From G020354025 sp964621455 (GTDB lineage Bacteria; Fidelibacterota; Marinisomatia; SCGC-AAA003-L08; TS1B11): a stretch of 64,000 nt of DNA. The notes beneath the pieces are model-generated. The model was not told where the DNA came from. It saw only the letters and a program-made list of their open reading frames with translations, and did no database searches. The DNA is taken from positions 41,166 to 105,165 of the forward strand of contig CAZULW010000003.1 of the NCBI GenBank assembly GCA_964621455.1, read 5' to 3'. Both the position numbers and the translations under genes were made by a program. Positions 26,588 through 34,905 of this stretch are shown here, piece after piece; positions within the stretch are counted from its first letter, which is position 1; each line of letters begins with the position of its first letter.

Positions 26588-28660
26588 TCAGATACTCGCC
26601 GCTACCAGAAAGACGATAACCGCGCCGGCCAGCGCCCACATGAGATAGTTCTGAACCCGCCCGGTCTGAAGCTTGCGGCCGATTGCGCCTAGTCCATCGA
26701 TGAGGCGGCCGAAGCCGTCGATGACAATCTGATCCAGCCAGTGGTAATCCAGCCAGCCGGAGGCGTTGCCCGCCCGGATGGTATTGCGGCCCCAGCCGTC
26801 GATAAACCACTGGTCCCACAGGTCCCAGTCGATCCAGGCGATCTTATCGGTCAGCCACAGGAAGGGCCGGTAAATAAGGGCGTTATAAATTTCATCGAAA
26901 TAGAACTTGTAGAATGAGAGCTGATAGACCCCCACGCGCCGCAGCTGCTCCGCCCACGCTCTGGGATTCAGCCAGCCCAGCAGGTAGAAAAGCACAGACA
27001 TGACGATCCCCAGGCCGGCCACGATCATGGAAAGGGTCATAGCGCTGCCGTGGGCCTCATGGAAGCCCTGTTCCAGGTGCTCCACACCCAGCTCGGCAAA
27101 GCCGGTGAGGTTCTCAGCCTGGGGGATGACGTAGGTAAACCACCCTTCGGCGTGGAAGGGATTCAGACCCGGCAGCGTGAAGAACAGGGGCAGGCAGAGC
27201 ACCGCCAGGGCCACCAGGGGTACGGTCATAACCGCCGGTGATTCCGGGGCATGGTCACGCACCTCCTCATCCGCCGGTTTGCCGTGGAAGGTCATGAACA
27301 TAAGCCGGAACATATAGAAGGCGGTGAGGGCCGCCGCCCCGAAGCCCGCGATGGGGAACAGCACCGCCCACCACTGGTGATGCTCCCCGGCGAACGCCAG
27401 GGTGCCAGCCAGGATGGCGTCCTTGCTGAGAAATCCGCTGAACAGGGGCACCCCCGAAATCGCCAGGGCGCCGATCAGCATCGTAACGTAGGTGATGGGC
27501 ATCTTCCGGCGCAGCCCCCCCATATTACGCATGTCCTGGGGATCGGTGGAGTGATCTCCCTTCTCGTTTAGGGCGTGGTGCATGGCGTGGATGACAGAGC
27601 CGGAACAGAGGAACAGCAGGCCCTTGAACATGGCGTGGGTTCCCAGATGGAAGAAGGCCGCCTGCTGGGCCCCCATGCCCACCGCCATGATCATATAGCC
27701 CAGCTGGCTGACGGTAGAATAGGCCAGGACCCGCTTAATGTCAAATTGCGTGATGGCAATGAGCGCCCCCAATACGGCGGTAATAGCGCCGACAGCCCCC
27801 ACGAACAGCAGGGCGTCCGGCGTCAGGACGGGGAACATGCGGACCATCATATAGACCCCGGCGGCCACCATAGTGGCGGAGTGGATGAGGCATGAGACGG
27901 GCGTGGGGCCTTCCATGGCGTCGGGCAGCCAGATGTGCAGCGGGAACTGGGCCGACTTGCCCACCGCCCCCATGAATATCATGATGCCTGCTACCGTCAA
28001 GAGGGTGGTCTGCCCGGCGAAGAGGTTCGCCCCCTCAACGTCCACGGCTTCAAACAGGCCGTGGAAAGTGAACGAGCCGGTGGCCGTCCAGAAGAGCATG
28101 ATGCCGATGAACATGCCGATGTCCCCCACCCGGTTGGTGAGGAAGGCCTTCGTGCCGGCGGCCGCGGCGGAATCCTTTTCAAACCAGTGCCCGATGAGCA
28201 GGTAGGAACTCAGACCCACCAGCTCCCAAAACACGAACATCATGATGAGGCTGTGGGCCACGACGATGCCGTTCATGGAAAAGGTGAACAAGCCCAGGTA
28301 GCCGAAGTAGCGGGTGTAGCGCACATCCCCCCGCATGTATTCCACGGAATACAGGTGGACGAAGGAGGAGATGATGGCCACGATGGTGAGCATGACCACG
28401 GCGACGTTGTCCAGCTGGAAACCCAGGGTCAGGGTGAAAGTGCCCAGAGAGAACCACTCCACCTCCGGATAGTGATGCATGGGCGTGCCCAGCATGACCG
28501 TTGCGAGCATACTGAAGGCGAGGACCAGGGTAACGAATTCGGCGACTACTGAAATCCAGACACCCCTGGGTCCCAGGCGCCGCCCAAAGAAAATCTGCAG
28601 TACGCAGGACGCCAGCGGCAGGAAAAGGATGATCAGGGTAAACTGTGTCCGGGCGTCCAT
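26588..28660 (-). CDS. nuoL: NADH-quinone oxidoreductase subunit L (11-subunit cluster)
   Basis: 690 residues, about 50 more than the NuoL of the other cluster, mainly in the region before the lateral helix (residues ~480-560). Conserved FVFWELVGLSSYLLIGHWFEKD, GKSAQFPLHIWLPDAMEGPTP and KRVLAYSTVSQLGYMIMA. C-terminal long amphipathic helix and final anchor (MWALAGAVIVFLVAA) are present. 53 bases separate it from nuoM. Confidence 0.96.
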   Translation of the reverse strand: MDARTQFTLIILFLPLASCVLQIFFGRRLGPRGVWISVVAEFVTLVLAFSMLATVMLGTPMHHYPEVEWFSLGTFTLTLGFQLDNVAVVMLTIVAIISSFVHLYSVEYMRGDVRYTRYFGYLGLFTFSMNGIVVAHSLIMMFVFWELVGLSSYLLIGHWFEKDSAAAAGTKAFLTNRVGDIGMFIGIMLFWTATGSFTFHGLFEAVDVEGANLFAGQTTLLTVAGIMIFMGAVGKSAQFPLHIWLPDAMEGPTPVSCLIHSATMVAAGVYMMVRMFPVLTPDALLFVGAVGAITAVLGALIAITQFDIKRVLAYSTVSQLGYMIMAVGMGAQQAAFFHLGTHAMFKGLLFLCSGSVIHAMHHALNEKGDHSTDPQDMRNMGGLRRKMPITYVTMLIGALAISGVPLFSGFLSKDAILAGTLAFAGEHHQWWAVLFPIAGFGAAALTAFYMFRLMFMTFHGKPADEEVRDHAPESPAVMTVPLVALAVLCLPLFFTLPGLNPFHAEGWFTYVIPQAENLTGFAELGVEHLEQGFHEAHGSAMTLSMIVAGLGIVMSVLFYLLGWLNPRAWAEQLRRVGVYQLSFYKFYFDEIYNALIYRPFLWLTDKIAWIDWDLWDQWFIDGWGRNTIRAGNASGWLDYHWLDQIVIDGFGRLIDGLGAIGRKLQTGRVQNYLMWALAGAVIVFLVAASI

Positions 28661-28662
28661 AG

Positions 28663-28974
28663 CTACCCCCTCATCTCCCGGGCCTCATCAACGTTCACGG
28701 TATGGAAGGTCTTGTACAGGTTGATGATAATCGCCAGGGCCACCGCTGCCTCCGAGGCGGCCATGATGATCACGAACAGGGCAAAGACGTGTCCCGGCAG
28801 GAGGCCTGACAGGCCGCCGAAGCGGTTAAAGGCCACCAGGTTCAGGTTGGCCGAATTCAGGATCAGCTCGATCCCCATGAGGATCGCCACGCCATTGCGG
28901 CGGGTCATCACCCCATATAGGCCGAAGCAGAACAGGATGATGCTGAGGAACAGATAGGATTGGAGGCTATCCAT
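28663..28974 (-). CDS. nuoK: NADH-quinone oxidoreductase subunit K (11-subunit cluster)
   Basis: 103 residues from the ATG at 28972-28974 (MDSLQSYLFLSIILFCFGLY), overlapping nuoJ by 8 bases; the frame is open upstream but with no homology. Three membrane helices and the buried Glu in LMGIELILNSANLNLVAFNR. Confidence 0.95.
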   Translation of the reverse strand: MDSLQSYLFLSIILFCFGLYGVMTRRNGVAILMGIELILNSANLNLVAFNRFGGLSGLLPGHVFALFVIIMAASEAAVALAIIINLYKTFHTVNVDEAREMRG

Positions 28975-29461
28975 CTTCCCGCCTCGATAGGTAGGCCGCT
29001 CCCAGCAGGGCCAGCAGCAGCAGCACGCTGGCCACTTCAAAGTGGAGCAGGTATTTGGTCATCAACGCTTTTCCGATGGTAGCTACGGTGCCCTCCGCCG
29101 GGGCTGCCGCTCCTTCGTGCCAGGGGGTGCGAAACATGAGAGTTGTCAGGCCGAGAAAAATGAGAAAAACAACCACAGCGGCAAAGGCGCGATTCGGCAT
29201 GCTGGTCTGGATCAGGACCGGTGTAGCGATTCTGTGGGTGAGCATCACGCCAAAGATAATCAGCACCAGAATCCCCCCGACATAGATCACCACCTGGACG
29301 GCAGCCATGAAATCCGCGTACAGGAACACATACAGTCCCGCCACGCCGAACAGGGTTCCCATGAGCGCCACCGCCGAATGCACCAGGTTCCTGGTTGTCA
29401 CTACAAAGAAGGCAGTGACCACCACCAGAACCGCAATCCCGATAAACACTGCATTCCCCAT
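28967..29461 (-). CDS. nuoJ: NADH-quinone oxidoreductase subunit J (11-subunit cluster)
   Basis: 164 residues from the ATG at 29459-29461 (MGNAVFIGIAVLVVV). Five membrane helices with the NuoJ helix-3 block FMAAVQVVIYVGGILVLIIFGVMLT. Seven bases separate its start from the nuoI stop. Confidence 0.95.
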   Translation of the reverse strand: MGNAVFIGIAVLVVVTAFFVVTTRNLVHSAVALMGTLFGVAGLYVFLYADFMAAVQVVIYVGGILVLIIFGVMLTHRIATPVLIQTSMPNRAFAAVVVFLIFLGLTTLMFRTPWHEGAAAPAEGTVATIGKALMTKYLLHFEVASVLLLLALLGAAYLSRREDG

Positions 29462-29468
29462 AAGCTGC

Positions 29469-30428
29469 CTATTTCTCCAGCCGGGCGAGGATGGCCTCCA
29501 CCTCGCCATCCAGTTTGCCCAACTCTTTAAGGGTGGCCCGGATCTCCTGCGCCGCGTCCTTTGGGGAGCTCCCCTGACGCAGAGTCTTATTGAGGATCGC
29601 TTTGGCCTTACTTCTAGCGATGCGATCCGAGATAGCGTTCAGAACCGCCAGGTCGACTTTTTCTTCGCCCTCCTTCGCTGGGGCCTTTTCCGGGACAGGG
29701 ACTTCTTTAGTGGCAGTAGCAGCAGCTGCGCCAGCCCCAGAGCCTGCCACTGCCACTGCTACTGCTACTTCTTCACAAGCGACCTCCCCACGATACTTGG
29801 TCCGCCGCTCCGCCCGTGCATGGCGAGGATTGGACACGCCTGCCAGCTTGACCCCGTTTTCCACTTCCTCATCCGTGGCGGTCGCGAACTGATACACCAG
29901 CGAGTCCCGGTTGCGCACGGAAAATTCATAGTCAATGGGGTGCCGGTGGCTGTTGGGCCCGCCCACCATGTAGATGCACTCCTCTGGGCAGGGGTAAGTG
30001 CACAGGTTGCAGTACATGCACTCGCTCATGTCGATATCGAAGCGGATGACCAGCAGGCGCTTGGGGCTGCCCTGGGAGGTGGTGCTGGTCTGGGTGCTGC
30101 CCGGCAGGGAATCCAGCTCGGTGTCCTTGGGCAGCTTGACGGTCTCGATCTTAATGCAGTCCACCGGGCAGGCTCGTACGCACTGCATGCAGCCGATGCA
30201 GTCGTCAATGTCTACATGCAGGCGGCAGCGGATGACGTTGTACTTGGTCTCCTCAAAGCCGATATGCCGCTCCGGGATGGGCCACCGCTCGCGGGGATAC
30301 TGGAGGGTGGCGTTAAGCTTTTTCTTCCTGATAAAATGGCCCATCGTCACGCACAAACCGTCCCAGAGGGTTGTAAGTACCAAACCCATATTCTGAAAGT
30401 ATTGTCTTGTCTCGCCAGCCATAGTCAT
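29469..30428 (-). CDS. nuoI: NADH-quinone oxidoreductase subunit I with long C-terminal extension (11-subunit cluster)
   Basis: 319 residues, nearly twice the normal NuoI. Residues 1-180 are the ordinary subunit: membrane-contacting N-terminus and two [4Fe-4S] motifs, Cys77/80/83/87 (CIGCMQCVRACP) and Cys137/140/143/147 (CMYCNLCTYPCP), with an insert between them (residues 98-122). Residues 190-319 are an added domain: a basic linker, a VAVAVAVA-Gly-Ala stretch (221-240) encoded by an inverted GCAGTR repeat, a Pro/Lys/Glu linker and two or three charged helices (260-317). Since this cluster lacks nuoE-F-G, the extension might dock an alternative electron donor; that is inference. Confidence 0.92.
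   Translation of the reverse strand: MTMAGETRQYFQNMGLVLTTLWDGLCVTMGHFIRKKKLNATLQYPRERWPIPERHIGFEETKYNVIRCRLHVDIDDCIGCMQCVRACPVDCIKIETVKLPKDTELDSLPGSTQTSTTSQGSPKRLLVIRFDIDMSECMYCNLCTYPCPEECIYMVGGPNSHRHPIDYEFSVRNRDSLVYQFATATDEEVENGVKLAGVSNPRHARAERRTKYRGEVACEEVAVAVAVAGSGAGAAAATATKEVPVPEKAPAKEGEEKVDLAVLNAISDRIARSKAKAILNKTLRQGSSPKDAAQEIRATLKELGKLDGEVEAILARLEK
29701..29773. mobile_element. Miniature inverted-repeat insertion inside nuoI
   Basis: Left arm AGTGGCAGTAGCAG (29709-29722) and right arm 29742-29769 (reverse complement AGTAGCAGTAGCAG...) are made of the same GCAGTR units as the repeats flanking the four-helix-bundle gene. The word ACTTCTT occurs on both sides (29701-29707 and 29767-29773) like a 7 bp target duplication. 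One copy of the word plus the 59 bases between is 66 bases, exactly 22 codons, so the reading frame is kept. It carries no gene. The direct repeat overlaps the arm end, so its status as a true target duplication is unproven. Confidence 0.65.
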
Positions 30429-30431
30429 ACT

Positions 30432-31556
30432 CTAAGCGAAAATCAGTTCCCAGATACCGACGAAGAAGATGTTCAGCAGGGCGATGGGCAGAAACACCTT
30501 CCAGGCGGTGTACATCAGCTGGTCCACCCGCAGGCGGGGCCAGGTCCACCGGAACCACATCATGACGAAAATGAAGAAGATCGCCTTGATTGAAATCCAG
30601 AAGACGCCCCAGAGAGCCCCATCCAGGTAATACCAGCCATCCGGCACACCGAACAAGCGGAGCAGTCCTCCGATAGGTGACAACCAGCCCCCCAGAAAGA
30701 CAATAGCGGTCATGAGTGAGACGACAGCCATGTAGGCATACTCCGAAAGGAAAAAGATAGCCCACCGGAAGCCGGAGTACTCGGTCATATAGCCTGCCAC
30801 CAGCTCCGATTCGGCCTCGGGGATGTCGAAGGGGGTCCGGTTGGCTTCGGCCACACCGGACAGGAAAAATACCACAAAGGCCACGACGGTAAAGGGGCTG
30901 TGAAACAGGAACCACCGGTGCTGCTCCTGCCAGAACACAATATCGCGGAACTGGAGGCTGCCCACTACCATCACCACCAGCAGCAGCGACATGCCCAACG
31001 GCACCTCGTAGCTGACAATCTGCGCAACCGAACGGATAGCGCCATATAGCGACCACTTGTTGTTCGAAGCCCACCCCGATAGGATGATTCCGATCACGCC
31101 TACCGAGCTGATTGCCACTACATAGAAAATGCCGATGTTGAAATCAGAGACTACCATTCCGTAACCGATGGGAATACCGATGAAGGCGCAGAAGGCGGCG
31201 CCGAAAAGGATGAACGGCCCCACGACAAACAGCTTGCGGTCGGACTTTTCGGGGATGATGTCTTCTTTGACCACCAGCTTCAAGGCGTCCGCTACCGTCT
31301 GGGCGATGCCGCCCCAGAAGCGCTTACCGCCCCGGAAACCCCAGAAGCCCACCTCCATCGGCCCCAGGCGGTCCTGCATGAAGGCCGATACTTTGCGCTC
31401 AAAATAGACGGCCACCAGGGCATTGACCGCCATGAAGAGAAACACCACCAGACCCAGGGCCACGGCCGCAACGAGCAGCACAAGTCCGGTTGTATCCCGC
31501 GGCATTCCCAGCAAACCGGTGCAAAAGTCTACCAGGGTATCGATAAAGGAATTCAC
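30432..31556 (-). CDS. nuoH: NADH-quinone oxidoreductase subunit H (11-subunit cluster)
   Basis: 374 residues. FERKVSAFMQDRLGPMEVGFWG and GVAEANRTPFDIPEAESELVAGYMTEYSG are the quinone-chamber signatures. An extra N-terminal helix of about 25 residues precedes the usual start of homology. Overlaps nuoD by four bases and is three bases ahead of nuoI. Confidence 0.96.
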   Translation of the reverse strand: MNSFIDTLVDFCTGLLGMPRDTTGLVLLVAAVALGLVVFLFMAVNALVAVYFERKVSAFMQDRLGPMEVGFWGFRGGKRFWGGIAQTVADALKLVVKEDIIPEKSDRKLFVVGPFILFGAAFCAFIGIPIGYGMVVSDFNIGIFYVVAISSVGVIGIILSGWASNNKWSLYGAIRSVAQIVSYEVPLGMSLLLVVMVVGSLQFRDIVFWQEQHRWFLFHSPFTVVAFVVFFLSGVAEANRTPFDIPEAESELVAGYMTEYSGFRWAIFFLSEYAYMAVVSLMTAIVFLGGWLSPIGGLLRLFGVPDGWYYLDGALWGVFWISIKAIFFIFVMMWFRWTWPRLRVDQLMYTAWKVFLPIALLNIFFVGIWELIFA

Positions 31557-32704
31557 CGGTCAATCTCCCCCAGCACGATATCCAAACTGCCCAGGATGGA
31601 AATGATATCGGCGAGCATCCAGCCGGTGGCGATTTCGCTGAAGAGGGACAGGTTGACAAAGGCGGGCGAACGCATCTTCAGGCGGTAGGGCTTGAGCGAA
31701 CCGTCACTGATGATGTAAAAGCCCAGTTCACCACGGGGATTTTCACCGCGGAAATAAATGGCCCCTTCCGGCGGTCGGACTTTCTTGGGTACCGCAGCGT
31801 GAACGTCCCCGCCTTCGGGCAGCTGGGCCAGCGCCTGGCGCAGGATCTTAATGCTCTCCTCCATCTCCCGTACGCGTACAAAATAGCGATCCCAGCTGTC
31901 GCCCACCGTGCCCATCTCGCCCCTTCCGATGGGAATGTTAAATTCAAAACGGTCGTATATCGAGTAGGGGTCATCACGGCGCAAGTCCCACTGGACGCCC
32001 GATCCCCTGAGAACGGGACCGGAGGCGCCGTAGTTAACCGCCACGTCGGGCGGCAGCACTCCTATATCTGCCGTGCGCTCAATAAAAATCTTGTTGTATG
32101 TTAAAAGGCGGTTGTACTCGGTGATTTTAGGCTCGAAGTAATCGAGGAACTCGGTGGCGTACTGCACAAAGTTTAGTGGCAGGTCGTGGGACACACCACC
32201 GATCCAGATATAATTATAGAGCAGTCGTGCACCGCAGGTGTACTCGAACAGGTCCAGGACGCGCTCCCGGTCGCGGAAGGTGTAGGTGATGGGAGTAATG
32301 CCGCCGGTATCCAGCCCATGGGCCCCTACTGCCATCAGGTGACTGGCGATGCGCTGGAGCTCGGCCATGATCAGCCGAATGTACTCCACCCTTTCGGGAA
32401 CCTCAAGCCCCATGAGTTTTTCCACCGCCAGGGCATAGATGTGGTTGTTGTTCATGGAAGCCAGGTAATCGCAGCGGTCGGTATAAGGGATCACCTGCGG
32501 GTAGGTCAGGTTCTCGCAATGCTTTTCAAAACAGCGGTGCAGGTAGCCGATGTGCGGCTCGATATGGGAGACAATCTCGCCATCGGTTCGAATTTTCAGC
32601 CGCAACACGCCGTGCGTACTGGGATGCTGGGGCCCCATGTTGATGACCATCTCTTCCGCTTCCACCACGCCGAAGTTCTTCCGGATTGCTTCAGCGGCGG
32701 TCAT
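31553..32704 (-). CDS. nuoD: NADH-quinone oxidoreductase subunit D (11-subunit cluster)
   Basis: 383 residues. INMGPQHPSTHGVLRLK with the quinone-contacting His, YTDRCDYLASMNNN, and the C-terminal GSLDIVLGEIDR. Overlaps nuoC by four bases. Clearly a separate lineage from the NuoD at 19771-20970. Confidence 0.96.
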   Translation of the reverse strand: MTAAEAIRKNFGVVEAEEMVINMGPQHPSTHGVLRLKIRTDGEIVSHIEPHIGYLHRCFEKHCENLTYPQVIPYTDRCDYLASMNNNHIYALAVEKLMGLEVPERVEYIRLIMAELQRIASHLMAVGAHGLDTGGITPITYTFRDRERVLDLFEYTCGARLLYNYIWIGGVSHDLPLNFVQYATEFLDYFEPKITEYNRLLTYNKIFIERTADIGVLPPDVAVNYGASGPVLRGSGVQWDLRRDDPYSIYDRFEFNIPIGRGEMGTVGDSWDRYFVRVREMEESIKILRQALAQLPEGGDVHAAVPKKVRPPEGAIYFRGENPRGELGFYIISDGSLKPYRLKMRSPAFVNLSLFSEIATGWMLADIISILGSLDIVLGEIDR

Positions 32705-33192
32705 TCCCAGCCTCGTTTGTCTTTGGGCACGGGGATACCTCGATAGTCAGTGGGTGTCTGGTAGTCCTTTCTCAGTGGATACTCCACCCAATCGTCAGGC
32801 AGCAGGATGCGCCGTAGGTCGGGGTGGCCCTCGAAGGTGATACCGAAAAGGTCGAAAACCTCACGTTCATGCCAGTCGGCGGTACGCCATAGATGAGCCA
32901 CCGACGGGATCACTCCGTCATCCCGGGGAGTCTCGACGCGTACCTCCAGCTTGTGCCTGTGCTCCATGGATTGCAGGTTGTAGGCCACACCCAGCGGCTC
33001 GCCGGGGCCCTTGTCATATCCGGTAAGGCACATGAGGGAATCAAAGGTGGTCCCGGGATCGGTTTTAAGATACTCTGCTACGACCAGCCAATGCTCAGGC
33101 GCTATCAATACCCAGAGGGCCGTATCATCAACCGAGGCCACGGCTTCCGGGAAAGCAGACTCTAGCTGTCTAACAATCTCTGAAAATTCCAT
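32701..33192 (-). CDS. nuoC: NADH-quinone oxidoreductase subunit C (11-subunit cluster)
   Basis: 163 residues. TADWHEREVFDLFGITFEGHPDLRRILLPDD is the 30 kDa subunit signature, followed by PLRKDYQ. ATG start 21 bases after the nuoB stop. Confidence 0.95.
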   Translation of the reverse strand: MEFSEIVRQLESAFPEAVASVDDTALWVLIAPEHWLVVAEYLKTDPGTTFDSLMCLTGYDKGPGEPLGVAYNLQSMEHRHKLEVRVETPRDDGVIPSVAHLWRTADWHEREVFDLFGITFEGHPDLRRILLPDDWVEYPLRKDYQTPTDYRGIPVPKDKRGWE

Positions 33193-33213
33193 GGCGTTGT
33201 GGCCGGCCGAGCG

Positions 33214-33708
33214 CTAGGACACTTTTCGCAGGGGAGTGTCTTCCCTGATCTTCTTCTTAAGGTGCAGCAACCCCTCTATCAATGCTTCCGGTCTGGGGGG
33301 ACAGCCCGGAATATAGACGTCCACCGGTACCACCAGGTCCACGCCTTTTACCACATGGTATCCATATTGCCAGTAAGGGCCACCGCTGTTGGCACAACTG
33401 CCCATCGAGACTACGTATTTGGGGTTAGCCATCTGCTCGTAGAGCCGCTTGAGCCTGCTGGCCATTTTCATGGTGACCGTACCGGACACAATCATAACAT
33501 CAGCCTGGCGGGGCGTGGCCCGGGGCATGATGCCAAACCGCTCCAGGTCATAGCGGGGCTGGGCGGCAGCGATCATCTCGATGGCGCAACACGCCAGACC
33601 GAACTGAAAAAACCACGGTGAGCCCGAGCGGGCCCAGTTTATCAGCTGGTCCAGCTTGCCTACCACGACATTGTCCTGGTCAAATCTGTTTACCAGGGAA
33701 TAATCCAT
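33214..33708 (-). CDS. nuoB: NADH-quinone oxidoreductase subunit B (11-subunit cluster)
   Basis: 164 residues. Cluster N2 ligands FGLACCAIEM, SMGSCANSGGPYW and PGCPPRPEAL are intact. The ANSGG form, with Ser in place of the second Cys of the other NuoB's ASCGG, is the common variant. Confidence 0.96.
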   Translation of the reverse strand: MDYSLVNRFDQDNVVVGKLDQLINWARSGSPWFFQFGLACCAIEMIAAAQPRYDLERFGIMPRATPRQADVMIVSGTVTMKMASRLKRLYEQMANPKYVVSMGSCANSGGPYWQYGYHVVKGVDLVVPVDVYIPGCPPRPEALIEGLLHLKKKIREDTPLRKVS

Positions 33709-33776
33709 TGCTGAACCTTATCGTTCTTCTGTGCCCCGAAGCAGCTTTTAGTGGGGGTCAGGGATTCACCCTGTCC

Positions 33777-34190
33777 TTAATCTGAGTCCCTGGACAGGCG
33801 GGCATAGCGGCCGCGGGCATAAGGGAGGACCATCTTCACCCAGTCAAGATCCCGCCGGCGCCAAACGGCCACAAGACCGACTGTGAGGATGAACAGGAAA
33901 ATGAGCATCTCCACGAAGGCCACCAGACCAATATCTTTGAACACAACCGCCCAAGGAAACAGGATCACCATCTCCACATCGAAGATGAGGAAAATCAGGG
34001 CGATGATATAGAAGCGGATATTGAACTGAACCCAGGCGCTCCCTTCAGCCTCCTCACCGCATTCATAGGTTGAATCCTTCAGGGTACCGCGCTTGAAAGG
34101 TGCAAGTAGGCGTTGAAGGATCAGTGCTACAACGATAATAGCCACGGAGAGAAGAATGAAAATCGGAATCGGTGCAAAATCGCTATACAG
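33777..34190 (-). CDS. nuoA: NADH-quinone oxidoreductase subunit A, probable CTG start (11-subunit cluster)
   Basis: 137 residues if translation begins at CTG 34188-34190. The first conventional start in frame is GTG at 34143-34145, but this removes half of the first membrane helix. Between the upstream in-frame TAA (about 34224) and that GTG there is no ATG, GTG or TTG. CTG gives LYSDFAPIPIFILLSVAIIVV, a normal NuoA beginning, and has CAGGGGGAA about 8 bases before it. Three helices and the conserved YECGEEAEGSAWVQFNIRFY and FLIFDVEMVILFPWAVVF follow. First gene of the 11-subunit cluster. Confidence 0.85.
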   Translation of the reverse strand: MYSDFAPIPIFILLSVAIIVVALILQRLLAPFKRGTLKDSTYECGEEAEGSAWVQFNIRFYIIALIFLIFDVEMVILFPWAVVFKDIGLVAFVEMLIFLFILTVGLVAVWRRRDLDWVKMVLPYARGRYARLSRDSD

Positions 34191-34267
34191 GTTACGTTCC
34201 CCCTGAAATTTAAGAGCGAAAAGTTACCTTGCTGTCAAAATTCAAGTCAAGGTATTCTCCCCCAGCA
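34191..34267 (-). promoter_or_regulatory. Leader and possible promoter of the complex I array
   Basis: Upstream of nuoA the minus strand reads TTGACA (34233-34238) followed after 17 bases by TCTTAA, a weak sigma70-like pair, and the purine-rich CAGGGGGAA ribosome site before the CTG start. As the array runs without long gaps from here to 7230, this is the likeliest main promoter. Sigma usage in FCB bacteria differs from that of enterobacteria, so the call is tentative. Confidence 0.3.
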
Positions 34268-34806
34268 GGAGTTCCCCCGGAATATCAGGTAAAATTTAGA
34301 GGTATTTGCCATGCAGGGCGTTTCCCCACCGTTGGCGGGGGATGGGGACGCAAAGGCCGCGAAGGAAATTTTAGCCACGAATTGACACGAATTAGCACGA
34401 ATAAAAAGAAACTAACCGCAAAGGACGCAAAGAGCGCGGAGAAGAGCGAAGAGGAGAGAAGGAAATAAGGAGAGCAGGAGAGGGTGGGAGCGATTTACTG
34501 CTGGGAAAGATATTCATCATTCAACATTCGACATTCAACAATTGATTAGTTGTCGTTCGCCAGGTGCGCGAAAAGGGGTTTTACAGGGCCAACGGGGTTT
34601 TTTCCCAGAAAACAGCCTGCTCCACTTGTCCGAATGGATCCCTGCGGGATCAGTCGCCATATCTTTCGATAAGTCAACCCGTCTGGCCCCGACAGAAACG
34701 TCGGGGCAAGCCCGTCAGGAAGCCGGGTAAGCCGCTGGAGACAGGCCCGTCAGGATGCCGGACAGGCAGGTTAAAAACTCAAGAGTCTAATTTTCGGGGG
34801 AAGTCC
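34268..34806. mobile_element. MITE-like element bounded by GGAGTTCCCCCGAAA-type inverted repeats, long copy
   Basis: Left end GGAGTTCCCCCGGAA (34268-34282) and right end TTTCGGGGGAAGTCC (34792-34806) are inverted copies with one mismatch each to the ends of the 282 bp element at 56184-56465. The inside shares GCCTGCTCCACTTGTC, CCATATCTTTCG and AAACTCAAGAGTCTAATTTT with that copy. It also contains nested palindromes (GGATCCCTGCGGGATC, CCCCGAC...GTCGGGG) and CACGAATT satellite-like words (34377-34402). No gene and no flanking duplication seen. Confidence 0.7.
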
Positions 34807-34905
34807 TGATTTCTAAATCCCTTGTATTACCCTTTATTTAGCCCCATATTTAGCCTCATATTAAATTGATTCTCGTACCGGACTTTTATTCAAGGGAACC
34901 GAACC

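Noticed and set aside
8124..28552. Many long open frames on the plus strand within the nuo region (for example 8124-8837 and 27935-28552)
   Set aside because: They are antisense shadows of highly conserved nuo genes in G+C-rich DNA; their translations are rich in Gln, His, Gly and Arg without any domain, and lack ribosome sites.
34268..34806. CRISPR array, suggested by repeated short words in the intergenic region
   Set aside because: The words are not evenly spaced, spacers are absent, and the palindromes fit nested repeat elements; no cas genes are present.
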